A stretch of DNA of 64,000 bases, from positions 62,001 through 126,000 of the forward strand of contig NZ_QGTD01000021.1 of NCBI RefSeq assembly GCF_003176895.1. The letters run 5' to 3'. This stretch comes from Gracilibacillus dipsosauri (lineage in GTDB: Bacteria; Bacillota; Bacilli; Bacillales; Amphibacillaceae). The position numbers were made by a program, and so were the translations under genes. The notes beneath the pieces are model-generated. The model saw only the letters and a program-made list of their open reading frames with translations, was not told the origin of the DNA and did no database searches. Of this stretch, positions 1-7,419 are shown piece after piece; the first letter of the stretch is position 1; every line of letters starts with the position of its first letter.

Positions 1-31
1 GTGACTGGTAGTGCAGGCAAGACCTAAAATA
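1..31 (+). promoter_or_regulatory. RAT antiterminator site (BglG/SacT/LicT type), 5' end cut by window
   Basis: The first 31 bases (ACTGGTAGTGCAGGCAAGAC core) closely match the ribonucleic antiterminator consensus seen before sac and lic genes of Bacillus, where a PRD-containing BglG-family protein binds nascent RNA. Its 3' part overlaps the 5' arm of the following terminator, the usual mutually exclusive arrangement. The regulator gene is not in the window and probably lies just upstream. The 5' end of the RAT is missing. Confidence 0.8.
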
Positions 32-77
32 GTTAAGAGGACTTTGATTATCTTAACTGTTTTAGGTCTTTTTATTT
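19..77 (+). terminator. Leader terminator controlled by the RAT
   Basis: A 20-bp stem (19-38 with 51-70, one G-U pair) is followed by a T-rich tail at 71-80. It sits immediately before the ribosome binding site of the PTS gene and overlaps the RAT. Expression of the PTS permease and sulfatase downstream is therefore expected to need antitermination, presumably when the PTS sugar is present. Confidence 0.85.
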
Positions 78-100
78 TTTAATGGAAAGGAGACTTCGTG

Positions 101-1921
101 ATGACAAACCAAGAGCTTTACCAACAAATTTTATCGAAAGTCGGTGGTATATCGAATGTGACTAGTGTTTCGTTAGATGGATCACGGTTGTCACTTACAT
201 TACTAAATCAAGATTTAGTAGAGGAAGAACAATTAAAACAAATGGATAATATCCACGGAGTGTTAGCACGAACAGATCATATTGAACTTATTATTGGAAA
301 TGAAATTGGATTTTCTATTTATACCAAAATAGACCAATTGCTACAATCGTCACAAACACCAATAGATAAAAAGGAGAGAGGTTCCATGTTTAACAACTTG
401 TTTAGTAAGTTCCAAGTATTTGGAAAAGCAATTATGCTACCAATCGCTGTACTTCCGGCGGCCGGTTTATTATTAGGGATTGGTGGAGCATTTTCTAATC
501 CAGCAACAATTGAAAATTATCCATTTTTAGATCTAGTATGGCTGCAAGCAATCTTTACGATTATGAGCTCTGCAGGTCAAATAATATTCTCTAACTTACC
601 TATAATCTTTGCTATAGGCATTGCCGTAGGGCTGGCGAAATCAGATAAAGGTGTTGCAGGTTTAGCAGCCATTTTATCCTACTTTGTTATGAATGCGACA
701 ATCAATGCTATGTTACAAATCACTGGAAAACTTGCTACGGAAAACCTTGCTGGTGCTGGCCAAGGCATGACGGTAGGGATTCAAACATTACAATCAGGTG
801 TTTTCGGAGGGGTTATTGCTGGTTTATTAACGGTTTACCTACATGGTAAATTTGGTAAGGTTCAATTACCACAATTTCTCGGTTTCTTCAGTGGTTCACG
901 CTTTATCCCAATAATAACTGCTTTTATGTCTATTTTTCTTGGTGTTGCAATGTTCTTTGTTTGGCCGCCAATTCAATCAGGTATTGCAAGTATGTCCGAT
1001 CTTGTAGATAAAACAGCATACTTTGGTACCTTCCTATTTGGATTTATTGTGAAGTTGTTAGGGCCACTAGGATTGCACCATGTTTTCTATCTTCCGTTCT
1101 GGCAAACTGGTCTTGGTGGAACAATGACAGTAAATGGCGAAGTTATCCAAGGTGCACAAAATATCTTTTTTGCTCAATTAGCAGATCCTAACTTAGAACA
1201 TTTCTTTGTTGGCACATCAAGATTCATGAGTGGTAAATATTTGCCTATGATGTTCGGGTTATTAGGGGCAGCTTTAGCGATGTATCATACTGCTAAACCT
1301 GAACATAAAAAAGTTGTTGGTGGTCTGTTATTTACAGGAGCATTAACCTCTTTCTTAACAGGTATAACGGAACCGCTTGAATTTACGTTCCTATTTGTAG
1401 CGCCAGTGCTATATGTTATTCATGCTGCTTTGTGGGGAGTTGCTTATGTTGCCGCACACCTTTTAAATATTACAATCGGTATGACATTCTCAGCTGGACT
1501 TATTGACTTCACTTTATTTGGAATACTACAAGGAAACGACAAAACAAACTGGATTCTTGTACCAATCGTAGGTATCTTATTCTTCCTTGTTTATTACGTT
1601 GTCTTCCGTTTCATGATCGTGAAGTTTAATCTAAAAACACCAGGTCGTGAAGATGAGGAACTAGAGGAAACAACTATCGCAGGGTCAGAACGAGCTCAGG
1701 CGATTATTGCAGCACTTGGTGGGGGAGAGAATATTGAGGATGTAGATAATTGTGCAACTCGCCTACGTGTCACAGTAAAAGATGGTGATAAAGTTTCTGA
1801 AGAGCAACTCAAAAAATCTGGCGCAAAAGGTGTTTTTGTAAAAGGACAAGGTGTTCAAGCAATTTATGGTCCGCACGTAACGATTATTAAAACAGAAGTA
1901 GAAGAAGGTCTCGGTGACTAA
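101..1921 (+). CDS. PTS sugar permease EIICB with an extra degenerate N-terminal EIIB domain
   Basis: This membrane permease of the glucose/glucosamine PTS superfamily imports and phosphorylates a sugar. Residues about 1-80 resemble an EIIB domain, but the phosphorylated Cys of the usual HCATRLR motif is Asp (D26 in LDGSRLS). The EIIC membrane domain spans about 95-510, and a normal EIIB follows with C551 in NCATRLR. No EIIA domain is present, so phosphate must come from another EIIA, perhaps the one at 7420-9330. ATG 101 is chosen over GTG 98 because AAAGGAG is 8 bases upstream. The gene lies behind a RAT/terminator and 31 bases before a sulfatase, suggesting the substrate is a sulfated or amino sugar. 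The substrate itself cannot be read from sequence. Confidence 0.85.
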   Translation: MTNQELYQQILSKVGGISNVTSVSLDGSRLSLTLLNQDLVEEEQLKQMDNIHGVLARTDHIELIIGNEIGFSIYTKIDQLLQSSQTPIDKKERGSMFNNLFSKFQVFGKAIMLPIAVLPAAGLLLGIGGAFSNPATIENYPFLDLVWLQAIFTIMSSAGQIIFSNLPIIFAIGIAVGLAKSDKGVAGLAAILSYFVMNATINAMLQITGKLATENLAGAGQGMTVGIQTLQSGVFGGVIAGLLTVYLHGKFGKVQLPQFLGFFSGSRFIPIITAFMSIFLGVAMFFVWPPIQSGIASMSDLVDKTAYFGTFLFGFIVKLLGPLGLHHVFYLPFWQTGLGGTMTVNGEVIQGAQNIFFAQLADPNLEHFFVGTSRFMSGKYLPMMFGLLGAALAMYHTAKPEHKKVVGGLLFTGALTSFLTGITEPLEFTFLFVAPVLYVIHAALWGVAYVAAHLLNITIGMTFSAGLIDFTLFGILQGNDKTNWILVPIVGILFFLVYYVVFRFMIVKFNLKTPGREDEELEETTIAGSERAQAIIAALGGGENIEDVDNCATRLRVTVKDGDKVSEEQLKKSGAKGVFVKGQGVQAIYGPHVTIIKTEVEEGLGD

Positions 1922-1952
1922 TAAAGATTCGTTGAAGGAAAGGATGCTATAA

Positions 1953-3293
1953 ATGAAAAGACCAAATATTATCTTTATGATTACTCATGATACTGGTAGA
2001 TATCTAGGAACCTATGGACACCAAGTAGAAACACCAAATCTTGATAAGCTAGCGGAAAACGGTGTCCGATTTGATCAATACTATTGCCCAGCACCACAGT
2101 GCAGCCCAAGTAGGGGAAGCATTTTAACGGGAAAATACCCGCATAACAATGGGTTGATTGGACTTGCACATTTAGGATTTCATATAAATGAAGGAGAAAC
2201 AACTACACCGAATGAGCTAAGAAAAGCAGGCTACGAAACTTCTTTAATTGGATTCAGCCATGAAACAATTGGAGAAGAGGAATTTGGTCAATACAGTTCC
2301 ACCTATAAACTAGGTTTTGATCGCTATGAGGCTATCGAGGGCGCACGTTCACCTCAGGTTGCTGACAAGACCATTGAATTTCTTAAGGAAAAAGCGGACA
2401 AAGATGATGATCAACCTTTTTTCGCTAATGTAGGGTTTTGGGAAACTCACCGTTCTTTTGATGAATACGAACCATTAGCAGATGATGTCGATTCCATTAA
2501 TGTGATTGACTACTTACCTGATACGCCGAATATCCGAAAAGATTTGTCACAGTTTCATGGATCGGTAAAGGTGTTAGATGAAGCAGTTGGCCGAATTATG
2601 CATGCATTAGAAGAGACGGGTCTTTCAGATAATACAATCGTAATTTTTACAACAGACCATGGAATTGCTTTTCCGAGAGCTAAAGGAACAATGAAGGATG
2701 CTGGTTTAGAAACGGCACTCATTTTTTACAACCCAGCACTTTTCGGAAAAGGTAGAGTTATTGGTGATTTACTATGTAACATTGACATGATGCCAACTAT
2801 TTTAGAATTAACGGAAACCGCGATTCCGGATCAGATTGATGGTAGGAGCTTTGCTTCTTTACTAAGAGGTGAGTCTTCGGTTGTACGCAATGATTTCTTC
2901 TGTGAGCTTACGTGGCATGACAAGTACCATCCGATGCGAGGTATTCGCACAAACCAATATAAATATGTAAAAAATTTAAAGGATGGACCAAAAATTTATA
3001 TGCCTGTGGATATTCACCGAAGCCTTTCAGGTCCCGATGTTCGTAAAGAATATTATGTAGCTAATGAACCTGAAGAGCTTTATGATCTAGAGAAGGATCC
3101 GTTTGAGGAGCATAATCTCATAAATGACCCTGCTTATAAAAAGGTTGCAAGTGAATTACGAGAAAAGGTGTCTAAGTGGATGAGGGAAACAAAGGACCCA
3201 CTATTGAGTGGGCAGGATATTCCAGGTGTTGAGTCAAAGAAATGGGCAGAGGAAACACATAAAGGCAATACTTATGAAGCGATGAAGAAATAA
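1953..3293 (+). CDS. Cytoplasmic Cys-type sulfatase, heparan N-sulfatase (sulfamidase)-like
   Basis: A 446-residue S1-family sulfatase hydrolyses sulfate esters or sulfamates using a formylglycine made from C50 in the CSPSR motif. Metal-site features are HDTG near residue 12 and TTDHG near 230. Several segments recall human SGSH from memory: CSPSRxSxLTG, PFFxxVxFxxxH, PDTPxxRxDL, DHGIxFPxxK and WxxETxDPL. That suggests N-sulfoglucosamine as a possible substrate. The protein starts directly at the first beta strand and has no signal peptide, so it acts inside the cell, probably on sugar delivered by the PTS permease encoded just upstream in the same operon. The maturing enzyme is not nearby. 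The family call is firm; the substrate is inference. Confidence 0.85.
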   Translation: MKRPNIIFMITHDTGRYLGTYGHQVETPNLDKLAENGVRFDQYYCPAPQCSPSRGSILTGKYPHNNGLIGLAHLGFHINEGETTTPNELRKAGYETSLIGFSHETIGEEEFGQYSSTYKLGFDRYEAIEGARSPQVADKTIEFLKEKADKDDDQPFFANVGFWETHRSFDEYEPLADDVDSINVIDYLPDTPNIRKDLSQFHGSVKVLDEAVGRIMHALEETGLSDNTIVIFTTDHGIAFPRAKGTMKDAGLETALIFYNPALFGKGRVIGDLLCNIDMMPTILELTETAIPDQIDGRSFASLLRGESSVVRNDFFCELTWHDKYHPMRGIRTNQYKYVKNLKDGPKIYMPVDIHRSLSGPDVRKEYYVANEPEELYDLEKDPFEEHNLINDPAYKKVASELREKVSKWMRETKDPLLSGQDIPGVESKKWAEETHKGNTYEAMKK

Positions 3294-3298
3294 TAGAA

Positions 3299-3335
3299 CA
3301 GCTATTCAGCATTACGCTGGATAGCTGCTTTTTTT
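3299..3335 (+). terminator. Rho-independent terminator of the EIICB-sulfatase operon
   Basis: The arms CAGCTATTCAGC (3299-3310) and GCTGGATAGCTG (3316-3327) pair and are followed by a run of T. It begins six bases after the sulfatase stop codon. Confidence 0.9.
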
Positions 3336-3464
3336 CAAAATAGTAAAAAATGTTGCTGAAAATTATAACAAGACAGATATCCTATCTATTTATTGAAATG
3401 TAGAGGAGAAGTAATAAATTTAAATTTTCGCTGTGGATGAAAGCATAAGCTTTTTGTTAAATGG

Positions 3465-3494
3465 AAAAGATGAATTCCGTAAACTTCATCTTTT
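3465..3494 (-). terminator. Probable terminator of the LysR gene
   Basis: The arms AAAAGATGAA (3465-3474) and TTCATCTTTT (3485-3494) pair. Read on the minus strand the second arm ends in TTTT, and the hairpin overlaps the LysR stop codon. It is short and AT-rich, so moderate confidence. Confidence 0.5.
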
Positions 3495-4379
3495 TTCCTT
3501 CGCACGTATGTATGCCATAAAGATTTGTACACTTTTTTTGGTGAATCTTTTAGATTTCCACACCATCCATAAATTACGTTTTAATTCAGCGTCATGTATT
3601 TTCTTTTCATGTAAATATCCTTGCTCAATTTCACGAGCAACGGTTAGTCTTGAGACGATACTAATTCCAAGACCTGCCTCTACCGCACTTTTTATCGATT
3701 GGGTACTACCAAGCTCCATATAGCTTTCGATTTTTTCTAATATACCCCATTCATTTAAGAAATTTTCGATAATCGCTCTCGTTCCAGAGGTGGGCTCTCT
3801 CCAAATCATTCTCTCTTGAGCAATCTCGTCTATTTTGACTTCACTTTTCAAATTCCAGGGATGATCTGGTGCGTGGATGAGAACTAATTCATCTTCTTTA
3901 ATTTTATCAATCGATAGTTTTGTATCATCTACGATTCCTTCGACTAGTGCAATGTCAATCATATCGTCTAACAGCAGTGCTAAAACCTTTGGAGTATTTT
4001 CCACATATAAAGATAAATGAAAATCGGGGTTTTCCTTTTTAAATTTTCCTAGTAAACCGGGTAATAAGTATTCCCCGATTGTGAGACTTGCACCCATCTT
4101 TAATGTGCTTTCATATCCTGCTACACTTGCAATAACTGCTTCCTTTGATTGGTTGTAATCTTGAACAATCGACTTGGCAAATGGATATAGCACATGTCCG
4201 CTCTCAGTAAGTAACAATCTCCCGTCTTTTCGATTAAAGAGGAGCGCTCCATATTCTGCTTCGATTTGATGTATTTGCTTTGTTATGGCAGGTTGAGATA
4301 AATATAAGGATTTCGCCGCCTGATTGATACTACCAGTCTCTACGACCAGACAGAATGTTTTTAATACTTGGATGTTCAT
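3486..4379 (-). CDS. LysR-family transcriptional regulator, CysL/YwfK-like
   Basis: A 297-residue one-component regulator with an N-terminal winged helix-turn-helix (residues about 1-60, with the SINQAAKSLYLSQPAITKQI recognition region) and a periplasmic-binding-fold effector domain containing GASLTIGEYLLP. That signature is common in CysL-type regulators of sulfur assimilation. ATG 4379 is preferred over upstream starts because AAAGGAG lies 6 bases before it. It is transcribed away from the RpiR gene and sits between two sulfatases, so a role in handling released sulfate is tempting but inferred. Its own promoter and the divergent RpiR promoter share 4380-4582. Confidence 0.8.
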   Translation of the reverse strand: MNIQVLKTFCLVVETGSINQAAKSLYLSQPAITKQIHQIEAEYGALLFNRKDGRLLLTESGHVLYPFAKSIVQDYNQSKEAVIASVAGYESTLKMGASLTIGEYLLPGLLGKFKKENPDFHLSLYVENTPKVLALLLDDMIDIALVEGIVDDTKLSIDKIKEDELVLIHAPDHPWNLKSEVKIDEIAQERMIWREPTSGTRAIIENFLNEWGILEKIESYMELGSTQSIKSAVEAGLGISIVSRLTVAREIEQGYLHEKKIHDAELKRNLWMVWKSKRFTKKSVQIFMAYIRAKEKR

Positions 4380-4582
4380 ACGATCGGCTCCTTTAATGGT
4401 GTTGTAGCGTTTGTAATCATTATATATCGGAGATAGAACTGTGTCACCTTTGGAAAGAATCAAAGGTTTATAATTTTATTTGGTTGTACTATTATTAAAT
4501 AAATAAGTATCAAACTTGATGATTTATCATGGTGTTAAGGTAACTAGAAACAAAACATCAATAAAATAAGAAGGTGATTCTA

Positions 4583-5347
4583 GTGAAGCTAGAAGAATTA
4601 ATTAATGATAACCACACGACCTTTAGTGAAGGAGAAAGGGTCTTGGCAAAGTTTATATTAGATAATAGGAAAGATATCTATGATCTAGGAATTAATGAGC
4701 TTGCTAAAAAAAGTTTAAGCTCTAAATCTTCTGTATTACGATTTGCACAGAAGCTAGGGTTCTCTGGATATACAGAAATGAGAAACTTTATGAAGTGGGA
4801 AAATCATTCGGAAAAATCTTTTACACAAGAAGACTTCGGAAAAATAGTGATTAGCAATGTAGAGCAGACCGTTAATCAGTTAAATGAAATGGATCTTACT
4901 AAAATTTGCGAAGCTATTGATAGAAGTCCAAATGTCTATATAACGGGGACTGGTCTCATGCAACAAGGTCTTGCCAAAGAAATGCAAAGAATGTTTCTAG
5001 GTATTGGTAAAAATATGCAAACCCTCCCTTTGGATATTGGTACAAATATCTACCAATTGTTGATGGAAAGAATTTCGGAAGAGGACTTGATAATAGTATT
5101 TTCAGGTTCTGGCAACAATGCGACTCTTAAGGAGGCGCTTAGTATTCCCTTAATTAAGAATGTTAATATCGTTGCCATCACTGGTTCTCATCATAACTGG
5201 TTAATGAATCATGCAACCTTCTGTATTCCGGTAAATATCAATCATAATTCCAGTTGGTTTTCTTCCTCAAGTGCCTTTTACAGTGTCATCGATATCTTTG
5301 CCTATCATTATTTTGAATATAAAAATAAAACGTTACAGGATAAATAA
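4583..5347 (+). CDS. MurR/RpiR-family regulator (HTH + SIS domain)
   Basis: This 254-residue protein has an N-terminal HTH_6 domain (about 1-75, with ELAKKSLSSKSSVLRFAQKL) and a SIS sugar-phosphate isomerase fold (about 105-235, with VFSGSGNN). Such proteins sense phosphosugars and usually repress neighbouring catabolic genes. GTG 4583 is chosen because AGAAGGTG lies 6 bases upstream; an in-frame GTG at 4574 is part of that site. It lies between the two sulfatase-PTS units, both of which would deliver a phosphosugar, so it is the likely local regulator. The ligand is unknown. Confidence 0.82.
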   Translation: MKLEELINDNHTTFSEGERVLAKFILDNRKDIYDLGINELAKKSLSSKSSVLRFAQKLGFSGYTEMRNFMKWENHSEKSFTQEDFGKIVISNVEQTVNQLNEMDLTKICEAIDRSPNVYITGTGLMQQGLAKEMQRMFLGIGKNMQTLPLDIGTNIYQLLMERISEEDLIIVFSGSGNNATLKEALSIPLIKNVNIVAITGSHHNWLMNHATFCIPVNINHNSSWFSSSSAFYSVIDIFAYHYFEYKNKTLQDK

Positions 5348-5359
5348 ACTATATCGCAG

Positions 5360-5389
5360 AGGCTATTGCAGTTATGTAATAGCCTTTTT
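5360..5389 (+). terminator. Terminator after the RpiR gene
   Basis: AGGCTATT (5360-5367) pairs with AATAGCCT (5378-5385) and is followed by T residues. It separates the regulator from the second sulfatase, which therefore needs its own promoter. A TATAAT box at 5471-5476 is the best candidate, but its -35 is poor. Confidence 0.75.
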
Positions 5390-5523
5390 CTCATGATCTA
5401 AAATATTCCCATCTCATGAATCCGTTTCCCAATATGGCTGGAAGACCTTCTTTTACAGTGTTTTCTATACTATAATCTCATCATGATAGAGCAACATGAA
5501 AATGCTAGGGAAGGAGATAGATG

Positions 5524-7299
5524 ATGAGAGCGATTCAAGTTATGTTTGACACCTTAAAAAGAAATTATTTAAATGCTTATGAACATTCTGATGTAATAAC
5601 ACCTAATTTCGACCGATTGCAAAGAAAGACTGTTCAATTTGATAATTTTTTTGCTGGCAGCTTACCTTGCATGCCTTCAAGGAGAGAGTTGCACACAGGT
5701 CGTTACAACTTTTTGCATCGTGGTTGGGGACCAATCGAACCTTTTGATGACTCCATGCCAGAAATATTAAAACAAAATGGGGTTTATACACATCTTGTTA
5801 CAGATCACAAACATTATTGGAGAGATGGTGGTTCCACCTATCATACTCGTTATTCCTCCTATGAATTAATACGAGGACAGGAAGGAGATAACTGGAAAGC
5901 AAAAGTTGATAAGAAAATGGATGTTGAAGGGCTAGACAACCTTCCTGATTTTGCAAAAAAACGAAAGCAGGCTAGTATTTCTCAAGATCTAGTGAATCGA
6001 ACCTTTATGAAAAAAGAAGAAGATCACTCCTTATATCGAACTGTCGATGCAGGTATGGAGTTTTTGAACGAAAATAAGGATGCGGATCAATGGTTCTTGC
6101 AAATTGAATGCTTTGATCCACATGAGCCATTTTTTGTACCTGAGGAGTATTTACATTTATATGGGCTATCGAAAGACGATTTCAATGGTTGGCTCCAATA
6201 TTCACACGATGATTTTTCTCCAGAAAAAGCGGATGTTGTGAAAGGGTATTATAAAGCCCTATTGACAATGTGTGATGCATATTTAGGGAAGGTACTAGAT
6301 TTTATGGATGAGAATAATATGTGGGAAGATACGATGTTAATTGTGAATACAGATCATGGACTACTCCTAGGAGAACATGAATGGTGGGGTAAGAATATCA
6401 TGCCAGTCTATAATGAAATTGCTCATATACCATTTTTTATATGGGATCCAAAACTAGGTGTTCAAAATGAAACTAGAAACCAGTTAGCACAAAACATCGA
6501 TATACCTGCAACTATATTAGAGTTCTTTGAAGTAGATTTACCAGAATACATGATGGGGAAACCGTTAAGCTCGGTAATTGAATCAGAAGAAATAATTCAC
6601 GATGCTGCTTTATTTGGTTATTTTGGTAGCAATATTAATGTGGTCGATGGTGACTATATTTATATGAGAGGACCAATGCCTGGTCGAGAAGCGGAGCTAC
6701 ATGAATATACGTTAATGCCAATGAGGATGAATAGACGCTTTACTAAAGAGGAACTACAGGGTGCTGAATTGGATAATTCTTTTGCCTTTACAAAGGGGAT
6801 CAGTACTTTAAAGATGAAAACGACTGATTATATGGCGAAAAGTTATCAGCGTTTTGGTAATAAATTATTTAACTATAAGGAAGATCCCAATCAAGAAAAG
6901 CCGCTTTATGACCTAGAGAAAGAATTTGAAATGATAACAAAATTAAAGGAATTAATGAAGGAAAATGAAGCTCCTGAATCGCAATATCTCTATTATGGTC
7001 TAGATCGAATTAATAGTATAGAGGATTTATTAGAAGAGCATAAGACTTTTGATAAAAAGCAAGAAATTGTTTGTGAAAATATTAAATTCTCCAATCACTG
7101 TGTGAAAGAGGGCTATTTGGCAATGGTAGCTATCATGAAAGAAGAAAAAGTGGCATTGTTGAAGGCAGATCTTGAAAAAACAAGTGAGCATAATGCAGTA
7201 ACAGATGAACATTTGAAGAATTGGATAACAGAACATATAGACAAGCAAGATCAAGGATTTATTTTTTATCAATTAGACCTAGCTCTTCGAATAGACTAG
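5524..7299 (+). CDS. Cytoplasmic Cys-type sulfatase (second)
   Basis: A 591-residue S1-family sulfatase with the maturation motif CMPSR (C49), the following HTGRYNF segment, and the second metal-binding block NTDHGLLLGEHEWWGK near residue 277. The C-terminal 200 residues form a long extension ending without a known motif. There is no signal peptide; the first strand begins at MRAIQVMFD. ATG 5524 fits AAGGAG at 5511-5516 better than ATG 5521. It is followed by a BglP-type PTS permease 120 bases downstream with only a hairpin between them, so the pair probably imports and desulfates one sugar. It differs strongly from the sulfatase at 1953, so the sulfate position attacked is likely different. 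Substrate unknown. Confidence 0.85.
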   Translation: MRAIQVMFDTLKRNYLNAYEHSDVITPNFDRLQRKTVQFDNFFAGSLPCMPSRRELHTGRYNFLHRGWGPIEPFDDSMPEILKQNGVYTHLVTDHKHYWRDGGSTYHTRYSSYELIRGQEGDNWKAKVDKKMDVEGLDNLPDFAKKRKQASISQDLVNRTFMKKEEDHSLYRTVDAGMEFLNENKDADQWFLQIECFDPHEPFFVPEEYLHLYGLSKDDFNGWLQYSHDDFSPEKADVVKGYYKALLTMCDAYLGKVLDFMDENNMWEDTMLIVNTDHGLLLGEHEWWGKNIMPVYNEIAHIPFFIWDPKLGVQNETRNQLAQNIDIPATILEFFEVDLPEYMMGKPLSSVIESEEIIHDAALFGYFGSNINVVDGDYIYMRGPMPGREAELHEYTLMPMRMNRRFTKEELQGAELDNSFAFTKGISTLKMKTTDYMAKSYQRFGNKLFNYKEDPNQEKPLYDLEKEFEMITKLKELMKENEAPESQYLYYGLDRINSIEDLLEEHKTFDKKQEIVCENIKFSNHCVKEGYLAMVAIMKEEKVALLKADLEKTSEHNAVTDEHLKNWITEHIDKQDQGFIFYQLDLALRID

Positions 7300-7355
7300 C
7301 TTCTACTATCGAAAAAGCTCGAAAAATGATCAAAAACTTATGAGGGGTTAAAAAA

Positions 7356-7390
7356 ATGAGATAATCCTGCATGTTACAGGATTATCTCAT
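7356..7390. repeat. Perfect 14-bp inverted repeat between sulfatase and PTS genes
   Basis: ATGAGATAATCCTG (7356-7369) is repeated inverted at 7377-7390 with a 7-base loop. Six A residues precede it, so on the minus strand it would look like a terminator, but no minus-strand gene ends here. On the plus strand there is no T run. It may be an intercistronic stem that sets relative mRNA levels, or an operator. Confidence 0.7.
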
Positions 7391-7419
7391 GAATCTATCA
7401 AAGAAAGAGGGTTGGAGAG

